Shown here piece by piece: positions 9,216 to 18,190 of a stretch of DNA of 64,000 nt. The position numbers and the translations under genes were made by a program. The stretch is from NCBI GenBank assembly GCA_019637635.1, contig JAHBVI010000008.1, positions 28,365 to 92,364 of the forward strand, read 5' to 3'. A model generated the notes under the pieces. The model searched no databases, had not been told where the DNA came from, and was given only the letters and a program-made list of their open reading frames with translations. The stretch's first letter is position 1, and each line of letters starts with the position of its first letter. This DNA is from Anaerolineae bacterium (GTDB taxonomy: Bacteria; Chloroflexota; Anaerolineae; Promineifilales; Promineifilaceae).

Positions 9216-10277
9216 TCATTGCAGTTGTTTGTTGTAATGCGACAGGAGGGCCAATATGCCGGCCAGATTTTCCGGCCAATCAAGCGTCTCATGCGTTTTG
9301 AGTTCTATGGAGATACTGGGGATACCTTGCGTGGACAGCCAGTCGCCGGCGTCGCCGGTGATGGGATAGTAGGCGAATCGTTCATGAACGGGATAACCGG
9401 AGGCGCTGCCAAAAATGGCTGCGAATTGCCTTGAAAGGCCATCTGTTTCCGGGCAACCGGCGATAAAAACGCCGTTGGCGGCGCTGTGCCAGAAGAGAAC
9501 CAGCGCCGGCCTCGTTTCCAGGAAAAAATCGCGCAGGGCGCGGCTCTCCGGTTCGGAAAAGGGTTGACTGCCTCCGCTCACCGGCTGGTTGCGCCATACG
9601 GCCGTTGCCGACCATTGGCAGTCCCAGTTGCGGTTCAGGTCTACGTTACGGCCGTTAAACCGCCCCGGAAATGTGTCTTCGGCCAGATCCGCCACCAAAA
9701 AGCGGCCTTCGTTTTGGGTAACGGCAAACAAGCCATCGGGATTGGCTACCGGGATGATGAAGAGGGTCACGTTGGTGGGGATTCGGTACGGCTGCGCAGT
9801 AAAGTAGTCCATTACCTGGTAGGCCAGCAGGATGGTGTTCCATTCATAACCGCCATGAATACCGCCCACAAAAACAATGGGGATAGGGCCGCTGCCAAAG
9901 CGATAACTGTAAATGGGCCGTCCTTCATACGAGGTGCCGATAATTTGGGGCAGATTGTCCGGCGTGGGGGTTGGGGGCAGTGTTGGCGATGGTTTTGTGG
10001 TCGGTATGGCCGCTGGTTTTTCGGTGATAGGAGGGGTGGTTGTGTCGGTAGGCGACGGCGCCAGGGCTGGCGCGGGGGTTGGTTCAAGGGTTGGGGTGAG
10101 GGTTGGGGGGAGGGGGTCTGTGGTGGGCGTGACAATTGTTGGTGACGTCACGGCCGTGACCGGGGCAATAATCGTTGGCGGCAAAACTGCGGGTGGCGCT
10201 GCCTGGCAGGAAATCATCGCCCATAAAAGTAAAAGCAGAAGGATACGCTTTCTTTGCCATTTATACGGCCGTGCCAC
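9216..10277 (-). CDS. M14-family zinc carboxypeptidase-like lipoprotein
   Basis: From a GTG at 10277 (GGAG eight bases upstream, overlapping the stop of the previous gene) the protein is about 353 aa. It has a lysine/arginine-rich start, a leucine-rich signal segment and a lipobox ending AMISC, so it should be a lipoprotein on the outer face of the membrane. A Pro/Thr-rich linker of about 90 residues follows, then an M14-like catalytic domain. That domain shows GGIHGGYEWN (zinc ligand region), VANPDG, the [10 protein letters not shown] arginine motif, LFWHSA (third ligand His) and SIELKTHE (catalytic Glu). It probably trims peptides or cell-wall peptide stems. It is paralogous to the next gene upstream. 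Confidence 0.75.
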   Translation of the reverse strand: MARPYKWQRKRILLLLLLWAMISCQAAPPAVLPPTIIAPVTAVTSPTIVTPTTDPLPPTLTPTLEPTPAPALAPSPTDTTTPPITEKPAAIPTTKPSPTLPPTPTPDNLPQIIGTSYEGRPIYSYRFGSGPIPIVFVGGIHGGYEWNTILLAYQVMDYFTAQPYRIPTNVTLFIIPVANPDGLFAVTQNEGRFLVADLAEDTFPGRFNGRNVDLNRNWDCQWSATAVWRNQPVSGGSQPFSEPESRALRDFFLETRPALVLFWHSAANGVFIAGCPETDGLSRQFAAIFGSASGYPVHERFAYYPITGDAGDWLSTQGIPSISIELKTHETLDWPENLAGILALLSHYNKQLQ

Positions 10278-10281
10278 ACCT

Positions 10282-11478
10282 TTACTCCACATCGTGCTGG
10301 AACACGGCCAGGATGCCAGCCAGATTATGTGCCCAATCCATGCTGCTGTATTGGGGTAGCAAAATAGCAATGGCCGGGATACCCTGTTGTACCAGCCAGT
10401 TAGCGCCATCGCCGTTTAGTACCTGCCCGGTTACATCCTCAAAATCGGCCACCGAATAACCGGCCGCCGCGCCATAAGCCGTGGCCAACGATTCGGAAGG
10501 CTGGTGGCGGGCGCCACAATTTCCCGGCGAAACCAGCCCGTTGTCTACCCTGGCTTCCCAAAAGATGACGGCCGCCGGATTCTTTTCCAGAATGAAATCG
10601 CGCAGGCTTTGTGTTTCCGGCTCGGAAAATGGGGCGGAACCGCCGCTGCCGGGCACCACATTACCCCGCCAGCGGGCATCCGACAGCCAGTTGCAATCCC
10701 AATTGCGGTTCAGGTCTACCCGGTTGGCATTGAGACGGCCGTTTAACTGTCCTGGCGCGTTGGGGCTGTCCGGGTTGGCGGAGAGGATGACGTATATCGT
10801 CAGGTTGGGGGGAATGGCCGCCGGATTTTGCTCAAAATGGGCGACCGTTTGCTGCGCCAGCGTTACCGTGCCGGGGGCAAAACCGGCGTGTAAGCCGCCA
10901 ATAAAGATGATAGTTTGCGGCCCATTGCCAAACCGGACGGCTTCAATGGGTTTGCCATTTACCGAATGGCCAATGACCAGATTCTCCGGCCCTGGGTCTA
11001 TAGTGGGCGTCGGCGTTAGTGATGGCGGCGGGGTGATGGTGGGCGGTGGCGTCCGGGTTGGCGACGCGGTTGGGGTGGGGGTTGGCGTCAAGGTGGGCGT
11101 GTGCGTAGGCTCAGGGGTGATGGTGAGGATGGGGCGGGGGGTAGGACTGGCGGTAGCTGTTGGCGTCAAGAGGGCGGTAGTGGTTATGGTGGGCGTAGGT
11201 GATGGGGGCAGGGTGGTCACGGCCGTACTCTCCGCATCTCCTCTATCTGACACCACGTTCTGGGGAGTGGTCGCCCGCTCATTTTGCGGTCTCAGCAATA
11301 CATACCCGGCCACCGCCCCGCCCAGCAAAAGCACCAGCAGCAGGTAGACGACCAGAGCCAGCAGGCCGCGTCGCCGCGCCGGTTTTGGCCTGGCACCAAT
11401 CTGTTCAATCTGCCGACCGCACTGTCCACAAAAGGCAGCGCCCTCAGCCACTTGGTGACCACAATTGGGGCAAAACAT
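10282..11478 (-). CDS. Zinc-ribbon, membrane-anchored M14-like pseudo-carboxypeptidase
   Basis: About 398 aa from the ATG at 11478, preceded by AAGAAAG. It has an N-terminal zinc ribbon (CPNCG then CGQCG), one transmembrane helix near residues 38-60 and a long Thr/Pro-rich linker. The C-terminal domain aligns closely with the M14 domain of the downstream paralogue (shared GG-H-G, ANPD and [12 protein letters not shown]). The active-site residues are changed: HGGYE becomes HAGFA, the ligand FWHSA becomes FWEAR, and the catalytic SIEL becomes AILL. The fold may be kept for binding while peptidase activity is probably lost. The topology puts the ribbon in the cytoplasm and the domain outside. 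Confidence 0.75.
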   Translation of the reverse strand: MFCPNCGHQVAEGAAFCGQCGRQIEQIGARPKPARRRGLLALVVYLLLVLLLGGAVAGYVLLRPQNERATTPQNVVSDRGDAESTAVTTLPPSPTPTITTTALLTPTATASPTPRPILTITPEPTHTPTLTPTPTPTASPTRTPPPTITPPPSLTPTPTIDPGPENLVIGHSVNGKPIEAVRFGNGPQTIIFIGGLHAGFAPGTVTLAQQTVAHFEQNPAAIPPNLTIYVILSANPDSPNAPGQLNGRLNANRVDLNRNWDCNWLSDARWRGNVVPGSGGSAPFSEPETQSLRDFILEKNPAAVIFWEARVDNGLVSPGNCGARHQPSESLATAYGAAAGYSVADFEDVTGQVLNGDGANWLVQQGIPAIAILLPQYSSMDWAHNLAGILAVFQHDVE

Positions 11479-11488
11479 AAACTTTCTT

Positions 11489-11530
11489 GAATGAAAATAG
11501 TTGGCCGGTGCCGACCAACTATTTTCATTC
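11489..11530. terminator. Long perfect inverted repeat between zinc-ribbon genes
   Basis: Arms at 11489-11504 and 11515-11530 are perfectly complementary (16 bases) around CCGGTGCCGA, which can pair further. The stop codon of the PD40 gene (11525-11527) lies in one arm, and the next gene starts 11 bases past the repeat. It probably acts as a terminator or attenuator in this minus-strand run, or is another mobile intergenic palindrome. Confidence 0.7.
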
Positions 11531-13858
11531 ATCACTATCGCTAAACAACCGGCCCCAGGTCAGGGGGCCAACAACGCCGTCTACGGTCAGGCCATGGGTT
11601 TGTTGGAACGCTTTCACGGCCGTTTCCGTCTGCGGGCCAAAGATGCCATCCACCGGGCCAACCTGGTTGTACCCCAGGCTAACCAATTTTTGCTGCAAAA
11701 GTCTCACGTCCTCACCGGCCAGGTAAGGGGTACTCAGATAAAGCGACCGGCTCAAAAAAGGCAGGCGGAACACATCCATATTGCCGGTGCGCGCCGACTG
11801 AAATAGCAGCCAGAGGCCATCGGGCGAAAAGATGGGAAACCAATTCCCGCTGGTATGGTTGGTTAATTGGCGCAGGTCGCTGCCGTCGCGGCGCATGGCG
11901 TATATCTCATAATGGCCGCTGCGGTCGCTCTCAAAGGCAATCCATTCACCGTTCGGCGAAAAGGCAGGGGAGGCATCGCGGCCAGGGCTGAAGGTGAGGC
12001 GCTGCGGGTTACGGCCGTCCACGTCCATCACATATATCTCATAATCCCCATCCCGGCTGGAGTAAAAGGCAATGTGCTGACCATCCGGTGAAGGGGAAGC
12101 AAACCCATCAAAGGCGGAATGGTCGGTCAGGCGTGTTTGCGTCCCGTCCAATCGGCCCAGGTACACCTCATGGTTGCCATGCCGGTCGGTGGAAAAGATA
12201 AAACTACGGCCGTCCGGCAGCCAGCGCGGGAAGTAGTCGTCACCGGGCGTGTTGGTCAATCGTTGCACCACCGCCCCCGTCAGCGCATTCAGCAGGTAAA
12301 TATCCATATTGCCGTTTAGATCAGAGGCCACCAAAATGGTCAGACCATCGGCTGAAAAATGGGGCTGGTGAAAGTTGGCGTTGGCCTGGGTAATCTGGCG
12401 CATCTGCCCGCCGCCGTTGGGGTCTACCTCGACGATGCGCCAGTAGCCGTCAATCTCGGCGGAGACGAGTAGACGCTGCTGGTCAGGCGAGAGAGCGGGC
12501 GTGTAGTCGGCGTAGGTGGCAAACGTCAATGGCAGCAGGCCGGCCCCGGTTAAGGGCATGATGGGGCTGGTGGGCACGGCCGTATCACCCGCTGCCGGAT
12601 TAGCCGCAGTTGTGGCAATGGCCCAGGAAGGGTAACTGCCCCGTTCCATGAGCAGACGCGGGCTGCCGCCATCCGCATCCATGATGTAGATGTCGGCTGT
12701 GCCATCTGCCTGTTCGACGGTAAAGACGATGTGCGCACCGTCGGCCGACCAGACCGCGCCCCAATCTTCCAGGGGGCTGTTGTAGAGCAGACGCGGGTTA
12801 CGGCCGTCGGCGTCCATCACAAAAATCGCCGGGTTGCCGCGGCTTTCCCTTTCGGAGACGTAAACGATTTGCGTCCCGTCGGGCGACCATTCCGGCGAAT
12901 ACTCGTCCACCTGACTGTTGGTCAGCCGCTGGCGATTACGGCCGTCCACGTCGGCGGCATAAATTTGCCAGTATGATCCCTGGCTGGCATTAAATACCAG
13001 CCGGTTGTGGATGCCCCAACTGGTATGCCCTTCCCGCTCGGTCGTCGTCGTGACGCGCCGCACGTTAGAGCCGTCGGCGTTCATGATGTAAATATCGGCA
13101 TCGCCGCTGCGCCCGGATTGGAAGGTGATTTGGGACCCGTCCGGCGCCCAGGTGGGCAGGCGGTCATTAGCCGGATCATTGGTCAGGCGAGTTTGCTGAC
13201 TGCCATCGCGATTCATCACGTAAATTTCCGGGTTACCATCGCGGGTGGACTCAAAAAGGATGCGACGGCCGTCCGGCGAGACGCGCGGATATTGGTCGTC
13301 GCTGGTATTGTTGGTCAGCCGCCGCAGGTTACTGCCGTCGCTGTGCATAATGTAAATCTCAAAGTTGCCACTGCGGTTGGACTGGAAAACGATCTCGTCC
13401 GGCAAGGAAGTAGGCATTGGCGGCGGCAGCGGTGTGGGCGAGTGGGCAGGCGTGGGCGGTGGCGTGACGGTGGGGAAAATGGCGGCGGTGGTTAAGCGGG
13501 TGGATGTGGGCACGGCCGTGTTCGTGGCCAGGGCAACAGGCATTTCAGTGACAGCGACGGCAACGACTGGCTGTTCTGGTTGTGCCTGCGTAACGGCCGT
13601 TGGCGAAGAAGCGGGGCGCACCGTCGTCGGCCTGGCTGATGGTTGCAGCCGAGGCCACACCACAAACCAGCCAACTGCCAGCAGCGCCAGCAGCATCAGC
13701 AAGGAAGCGGCTATCGTCACCCCGGCCCGCCGTCTGGCCGGCGACGGCGCTGCCGGTAGTGGCGGCAGCAGCGGCATTTCACGGCCACAAATGCCACAAA
13801 ACCGTGCTTCCACCTCATTTGGCTGCCCACATTGTGGGCAATACTTTTGCTGAGTCAT
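11525..13858 (-). CDS. Zinc-ribbon / PD40 (TolB-like) beta-propeller protein with peptidoglycan-binding tail
   Basis: About 777 aa from the ATG at 13858. The N-terminus is a zinc ribbon (CPQCG then CGICG), then a transmembrane helix near residues 45-70 and a Pro/Thr-rich linker. A long row of PD40/WD40-like blades follows, each ending in phrases such as [15 protein letters not shown] and containing SPDGxxI. At least a dozen are visible in two groups. The last 65 residues form a PG_binding_1 domain ([26 protein letters not shown]). This suggests a membrane-tethered extracellular sensor or scaffold docked to cell wall. A TTG eight codons upstream is the alternative start. Confidence 0.85.
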   Translation of the reverse strand: MTQQKYCPQCGQPNEVEARFCGICGREMPLLPPLPAAPSPARRRAGVTIAASLLMLLALLAVGWFVVWPRLQPSARPTTVRPASSPTAVTQAQPEQPVVAVAVTEMPVALATNTAVPTSTRLTTAAIFPTVTPPPTPAHSPTPLPPPMPTSLPDEIVFQSNRSGNFEIYIMHSDGSNLRRLTNNTSDDQYPRVSPDGRRILFESTRDGNPEIYVMNRDGSQQTRLTNDPANDRLPTWAPDGSQITFQSGRSGDADIYIMNADGSNVRRVTTTTEREGHTSWGIHNRLVFNASQGSYWQIYAADVDGRNRQRLTNSQVDEYSPEWSPDGTQIVYVSERESRGNPAIFVMDADGRNPRLLYNSPLEDWGAVWSADGAHIVFTVEQADGTADIYIMDADGGSPRLLMERGSYPSWAIATTAANPAAGDTAVPTSPIMPLTGAGLLPLTFATYADYTPALSPDQQRLLVSAEIDGYWRIVEVDPNGGGQMRQITQANANFHQPHFSADGLTILVASDLNGNMDIYLLNALTGAVVQRLTNTPGDDYFPRWLPDGRSFIFSTDRHGNHEVYLGRLDGTQTRLTDHSAFDGFASPSPDGQHIAFYSSRDGDYEIYVMDVDGRNPQRLTFSPGRDASPAFSPNGEWIAFESDRSGHYEIYAMRRDGSDLRQLTNHTSGNWFPIFSPDGLWLLFQSARTGNMDVFRLPFLSRSLYLSTPYLAGEDVRLLQQKLVSLGYNQVGPVDGIFGPQTETAVKAFQQTHGLTVDGVVGPLTWGRLFSDSDE

Positions 13859-13870
13859 GCTGTGCCCGGT

Positions 13871-13904
13871 AGATTGGCTCAATGTTTGTAGATTGACCCA
13901 ATCT
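13871..13904. repeat. Degenerate copy of the AGATTGGTTCAATC palindrome
   Basis: This 34-base imperfect palindrome (AGATTGGCTCAAT to ATTGACCCAATCT) matches the perfect copies at 47321 and 48237. It lies between two minus-strand zinc-ribbon genes and touches the stop codon of the upstream one. Confidence 0.65.
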
Positions 13905-14632
13905 TACGCTGGGAATTCCATTGTTTTATCAGAAGCAACTTCTGTGTCTGACTTTAATGCATGACCGCAGTAACCACAATAGCTCATCGCCGCCTGATTC
14001 AAAAGGCCGCAGTGCAAACAGGCCCGCTGCCCACTATCCACCTTTGGCGTGTCCATACGGATGCTGCCCAACCAGCCGGGCAAGGCATCATAAATCACCT
14101 TGCCCGCCCAACTCAGCAGAATGATGGCCAGGATCACGAGTATCACCCGCAGCGCCAGAATAAAATCGCGGGGGTCATCTACCAGTTCGATGATCACCGG
14201 CAGGAGCGCCCGGTAAGCCAGGGATAGCAATACCACATAAATGATGCCCACCAGCGCGGGCGTCAGGGAGGCCAGGGAAGGAAAAGCCGACGCCCAACCG
14301 ATGCGCACTGTTTGCGTATACCCGATGAGCAAAACAAATGCCGCTGCATAGGCGATGAAGGTGATCAGTTGTTCTACGGCAAAGGGAACCTCTGGAATAA
14401 GCAACCCTTCCACAAAGGAAAGGTTGACCAGGATGCTACGCAACAGCCAGATCAGCAACAGGGCAATAAACAGTCGGGCCGTAGCGATGCCCAATTGTCG
14501 TCGCATGAAGTTGGTGGGCGAGACGGCCGTCTCGCCACTGCCCGCCACCTGTCCGGCCAATTCCTGGCCACAACTAATACAAAAGCGGCTTTCGGGGCTG
14601 TTTGGGGTGTTGCAATTGGTACAGATAATCAT
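13904..14632 (-). CDS. Double zinc-ribbon integral membrane protein
   Basis: A 242-aa protein with a zinc ribbon at each end: CTNCNTPN then CISCGQE at the N-terminus, and CLHCG then CGYCGH near residues 207-227. Between them lie four to six hydrophobic segments, for example ARLFIALLLIWLLRSILV, ALVGIIYVVLLSLAYRALL and LRVILVILAIILLSW. Both ribbons are probably cytoplasmic. Zinc ribbons of this kind mediate protein contacts or metal sensing; no enzymatic motif is seen. It belongs to the minus-strand run of zinc-ribbon genes from 17002 to 10282. Confidence 0.7.
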   Translation of the reverse strand: MIICTNCNTPNSPESRFCISCGQELAGQVAGSGETAVSPTNFMRRQLGIATARLFIALLLIWLLRSILVNLSFVEGLLIPEVPFAVEQLITFIAYAAAFVLLIGYTQTVRIGWASAFPSLASLTPALVGIIYVVLLSLAYRALLPVIIELVDDPRDFILALRVILVILAIILLSWAGKVIYDALPGWLGSIRMDTPKVDSGQRACLHCGLLNQAAMSYCGYCGHALKSDTEVASDKTMEFPA

Positions 14633-14788
14633 GGTTTCCTCCTTATTTTTATCTATTTTCAGGCGCTAACAAAGGATATTGTTATTTGCCCTGAATGCTT
14701 CTGATGGTTTTGGGCGACAGCCACTCACTGGGCGACTGTTTTTCGTAAGCGGCATCCATCGGGCGCGTGCCAATGGATGCGTTCACAA

Positions 14789-15640
14789 CTAATTGAGGTG
14801 ATGGCCACACTCCGTACAAAAGGCGGCGCCCTCCGTCAACAACGCACCACAGACCGGGCAGGCGGCTGGTGCGGGTAGTGGTGATGGTTCGTCAGGTAGG
14901 CTGATTACGGCCGTGTCCTCTTCAGCCTCCATCGCTACATCTGGCGCATCTATGTCGCTGGCAGGCGGGAATGGATCAGGTACGGCCACTTCGGCGGCGC
15001 TCAGTGCAAGCGTGTCCCCAACTCCAGCCGCCTCTTCAGCTTTTGCTTCAGGCGTGACTACCTTGTGCCCACACTCTGTGCAAAAGAGTGCATCTGGCAA
15101 CAAGGGTACACCGCAATGGGGGCAGGGGTTGGAAACCGGGGTTGCCGCCGCCGCGAGCGGCACGCTCTGGCCGCAGTTGGCACAAAACCGCGCCCCAGGC
15201 TGCAACGGGGCGTGGCAGTGCGGGCAGGCCAGCCCGGTGGGCGGCGGCACGTCTATGGCTCGCGCACCGCATACCTGGCAGAAATTGTCCTGCGGCGCAA
15301 CCTGGCCATGCCCGTTAGGGCAGATGTGGCCGTATTGGATGCCGGCCACGGCCGCGTCCACAAAAACCTCTGCCTTGATGCGCTCAATTTCCTGTTCATG
15401 CGCTGAAATTTGGGCAAATACCGCTGCCAGCCGGTCGCAGGCTGCTTTTAGCTCCGGCTGGGCCACCTGTTCTTGCTGGTACAGGGTATAGGCCACCCGC
15501 CCCACCTGGGTATACACCTTCTCCGTCTCCTGGTTCAATGACCGGATTTTGAGTTGTATGGCCTGTGTCCGCCGCAGTTTATCGGCTTCAAACGCCGCCT
15601 TGCCTGCCCCCGAACGCACCCGATTAAAAAAATCACTCAT
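14789..15640 (-). CDS. Coiled-coil protein with four zinc ribbons
   Basis: A 283-aa protein. The first 95 residues are a predicted amphipathic coiled coil rich in Gln, Glu and Lys (AIQLKIRSLNQETEKVYTQV). After that come four CxxC...CxxC units: CPNGH/CQVCG, CPHCH/CANCG, CPHCG/CTECG and CPVCG/CTECG. An acidic Ala-rich spacer precedes the last one. No membrane segment is present, so it is probably cytoplasmic and could bridge the neighbouring membrane ribbon proteins. Such proteins are common in Chloroflexota and Firmicutes, but the function is unknown. Confidence 0.7.
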   Translation of the reverse strand: MSDFFNRVRSGAGKAAFEADKLRRTQAIQLKIRSLNQETEKVYTQVGRVAYTLYQQEQVAQPELKAACDRLAAVFAQISAHEQEIERIKAEVFVDAAVAGIQYGHICPNGHGQVAPQDNFCQVCGARAIDVPPPTGLACPHCHAPLQPGARFCANCGQSVPLAAAATPVSNPCPHCGVPLLPDALFCTECGHKVVTPEAKAEEAAGVGDTLALSAAEVAVPDPFPPASDIDAPDVAMEAEEDTAVISLPDEPSPLPAPAACPVCGALLTEGAAFCTECGHHLN

Positions 15641-15701
15641 ACTATGCCTCCGTTAATCTTTATTGGTCGCTACGTGAAGCATCCGGGGCTGCCCGTCATC
15701 A

Positions 15702-16163
15702 TCACGGCAAACGTTGTTCTATAATAGTCGCCGTGCGGCGGGTATTCTCCTCAATATCCAACAGCACCGAAATACTTTCGCCAATGACCCGCCAGAAGAT
15801 GTAAATAACCCCAGCCCAAATGAGCGAGCCTACCAGCAGGCCCAGCGCCGTAAAGAAAGAATCAGCGAGACCAACAAAAAAGCCACCAACACCTCCTAGA
15901 ACCGCCAGACCGGCGAAGATATACGCCAGCAGTCGGCAGAAAGCAGCGATGCCGCGCAGGGCAGCAAACTTGCTTTCCACGCGGACTGAGGAAGGGGCCA
16001 CGGGCATACCCCCCATTCGCGGCGGCGTAACTGGCGGCACGTCAGGGGGTGGCGGGTCGGTCAAGGCCGTTGCCACCCGCTCCAGTTTGCTACCACACTG
16101 CTTACAAAAATTGACCGTCCCCACATTCTCCGCCCCACAGTTCTGACATTGAATTGTGTTCAT
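15702..16163 (-). CDS. Small zinc-ribbon membrane protein
   Basis: About 153 aa from the ATG at 16163, chosen because AGGAGG lies six bases upstream; the open frame extends further but lacks a site. It begins with a zinc ribbon (CQNCGAEN then CKQCGSK), has a Pro-rich spacer, and then two transmembrane helices (LLAYIFAGLAVLGGVGGFFV and LGLLVGSLIWAGVIYIFW). A short cytoplasmic tail ends in EQRLP. Part of the zinc-ribbon run. Confidence 0.65.
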   Translation of the reverse strand: MNTIQCQNCGAENVGTVNFCKQCGSKLERVATALTDPPPPDVPPVTPPRMGGMPVAPSSVRVESKFAALRGIAAFCRLLAYIFAGLAVLGGVGGFFVGLADSFFTALGLLVGSLIWAGVIYIFWRVIGESISVLLDIEENTRRTATIIEQRLP

Positions 16164-16264
16164 CCACAACCTCCTATGAATCATGGTGGCTGGTGACTGA
16201 TACCAGCCACCAACCACCAGCTACTAACCACTATGTTGTGCCGATAAATCAGTCATCTGGGTCA

Positions 16265-17002
16265 TCATTGTTTATAACCGCAAGTGGGGCAGAATTTGGC
16301 CTGGGGGCTTAACTGCGTACCGCAGTTGGCGCAAAAGGCCGTCTGAACTGGCGCCACCTGTGGCGGAGAGTAGCTATTTTTCTGCCGGTAATACCAGAAC
16401 CCGCCGCCCAATCCACCCAATACCAATACGATAAGGAAAAAGGTGGCAAAACCTGACCCGCTTTTTTCGGTCAGCACGGCATTCATACGGCCGTTGGCAT
16501 TCGCCCACTGCACCGTGCCGTTATTGAGTTTCTCACCGTTGCTGGAAATGATTTCACCGCCCTGCAGCGTCAACGTATCACTGTTGGCGCCCACCAGATT
16601 GCGGGATCCGAAATAGGAGAAGTTGATTTGCCGACGGCCGTCAACCTCTGTTGCTGTGATCGTGGCGTTATCTTCAAACACGATCTCATTCAGCAGTTCT
16701 AAGCCTTCGCTCTCGACTTCGAACGTATATATCAGGGTGGCATCTTCGCGGCTGGAGTTCCACTTAACCTGCGCGCCTTCTGCTTCCCATTCAGCGACCT
16801 GCTGCGCGATCTCGGCTTCAAGCGATTCGGGCGAGGCGGCCAATAGGGCCACCAGATCAGCCGGAAAGCGAATTTCCATCTCTGCTTTCCAGGCTTCGTC
16901 GCGGTAAAACGTGACGCGCCGGTCAATATCCGCGCCGCAGCCAGCCAGGATAAACGTCACCGCTATTAAAAAATAGAGGAAAAGAGAAGATTGTTTTGGC
17001 AC
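16265..17002 (-). CDS. Lipoprotein with transmembrane helix and C-terminal zinc ribbon
   Basis: The GTG at 17002 is preferred: AGGAGG is placed seven bases before it. The resulting protein is about 245 aa and starts with a signal peptide ending FILAGC, a lipobox. The external domain (about residues 20-165) is acidic and beta-rich with no known family seen. A transmembrane helix follows (FATFFLIVLVLGGLGGGFW) and then a zinc ribbon (CANCG then CPTCG) at the extreme C-terminus. It is the first gene of the zinc-ribbon run and is divergent from the sigma/CHAT module. Confidence 0.7.
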   Translation of the reverse strand: MPKQSSLFLYFLIAVTFILAGCGADIDRRVTFYRDEAWKAEMEIRFPADLVALLAASPESLEAEIAQQVAEWEAEGAQVKWNSSREDATLIYTFEVESEGLELLNEIVFEDNATITATEVDGRRQINFSYFGSRNLVGANSDTLTLQGGEIISSNGEKLNNGTVQWANANGRMNAVLTEKSGSGFATFFLIVLVLGGLGGGFWYYRQKNSYSPPQVAPVQTAFCANCGTQLSPQAKFCPTCGYKQ

Positions 17003-17218
17003 GATAACCCTCCTGCACCAATGCACGATGCTACCGGTCATCCATTCGATTTCTGGTATCAGGAACAGCGCCAGTTCCGAAATAAAGGTCGAAAGTGATT
17101 TGCCTGGATGAAGGGTATGACTATATTGGCAATAAGCAGTTTAATGGAACTACTGTTTTTGCTCACGTGACAATGCTCATGTAATTGTAATGATCTAATC
17201 TGTACATCAAAGTTAAGG

Positions 17219-17257
17219 GTCACGGCCGTATCCATCAACTGTGGATACGGCCGTGAC
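17219..17257. promoter_or_regulatory. Hairpin built from two ACGGCCGT octamers in a divergent promoter region
   Basis: A 39-base inverted repeat has 15-16-base arms (GTCACGGCCGTATCC and its complement) around a short loop. Each arm contains one octamer. It lies in the 400-base gap between the minus-strand zinc-ribbon run and the plus-strand sigma/CHAT module, and is followed by TTTTGT on the plus strand. It may be an operator, a terminator-like structure or a landing site of the motif. Confidence 0.55.
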
Positions 17258-17404
17258 TTTTGTCACTGGCACACGTTACCTCCCACTACCCATTATTATC
17301 CCGTCCCGTGCGCCGTTTCTTACATCTGTTTCGGCTTCTTTTCATGGGCAGCAGCATCCTCTATAATCTTTGCCATCAAACTGCACACACCGGCAAAGGC
17401 GACC

Positions 17405-18190
17405 ATGATGAGTTGGGACGAAAAGGCAGTGATAGCGGCGCTGCACCAGGCCATTCAAATAGTAGCTATCCAGAGAGGGGAGGATTTCGCTCATAGTATC
17501 ACCCCCATCATTCTGGCGAACCTGGATAGGGGCCGTGTGCAACACTTTCTGGACAATGCGGAAAATCGCCGGCCGGAAGAGTACGTCTGGCGGGTGGTGG
17601 AATTCTATGAAAAGTGGCAGCTCTATCTCTACCAGATTCAGGAAGAACGGCTCACCGACCTATGGCTGCCCTTGTATGACAAACTCAAATGGTGGGCCTA
17701 TAACTATCTTTGTCGCCAAAAATTTCCCCCTACGCACAACGAAAAGCAGGAAATGGCCGCCGACTGCGCGGCCGCCGCGGCCGCCCAGCTACTCAACGCC
17801 CGTTTTCCCTATGATACCGATTTTGACCCCTGGGCTTACGTCTTGCTGCAAACCGTCACCTTGAAGCAGCTACACAGGCGCTATGCGGAAGCACCTGATG
17901 AGATGCACCAGATAGATGATTGGGATGCCTGGGAAGGGGTATGGCCGCAGCTATCTACCCCTGGCCCCGAAGGTACGGTCGAACTACGGCACACGTTGTT
18001 GACGGCCGTTGACCAGTTAACCTCTGACGCCCGCAAACAAATCATTCTCATGCGTTATTTTGAGCAGATGACGTTTCCCGAAATTGCGACAGCCCTTAAC
18101 CGGAGCAGCAGCGCCATTCACAAGCTGCATTTTGACGCGCTGCAAAACCTGAGAAAGATTTGGGCTGATTGGCAGGATAAATATGAGTAG
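17405..18190 (+). CDS. Sigma-70 family RNA polymerase sigma factor of a CHAT module
   Basis: A 261-aa protein. The first 75 residues are an unusual helical N-terminal extension. Region 2 equivalents lie around WAYNYLCRQKF and the Asp/Ala-rich stretch after it, with DPWAYVLLQTVTLKQLHRRY later. Region 4 is clear at about 205-258 (ARKQIILMRYFEQMTFPEIATALNRSSSAIHKLHF). It overlaps the next gene by eight bases and heads a three-gene unit with the TPR-CHAT protease. Tight coupling suggests that the downstream proteins control its activity. Two adjacent ATGs (17405 and 17408) are possible starts. Confidence 0.85.
   Translation: MMSWDEKAVIAALHQAIQIVAIQRGEDFAHSITPIILANLDRGRVQHFLDNAENRRPEEYVWRVVEFYEKWQLYLYQIQEERLTDLWLPLYDKLKWWAYNYLCRQKFPPTHNEKQEMAADCAAAAAAQLLNARFPYDTDFDPWAYVLLQTVTLKQLHRRYAEAPDEMHQIDDWDAWEGVWPQLSTPGPEGTVELRHTLLTAVDQLTSDARKQIILMRYFEQMTFPEIATALNRSSSAIHKLHFDALQNLRKIWADWQDKYE

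Noticed and set aside
11525..13858. Regularly spaced similar DNA segments that might be a repeat array or CRISPR
   Set aside because: The periodicity follows the PD40 blades of one protein. The units vary in sequence and there are no identical direct repeats with spacers.
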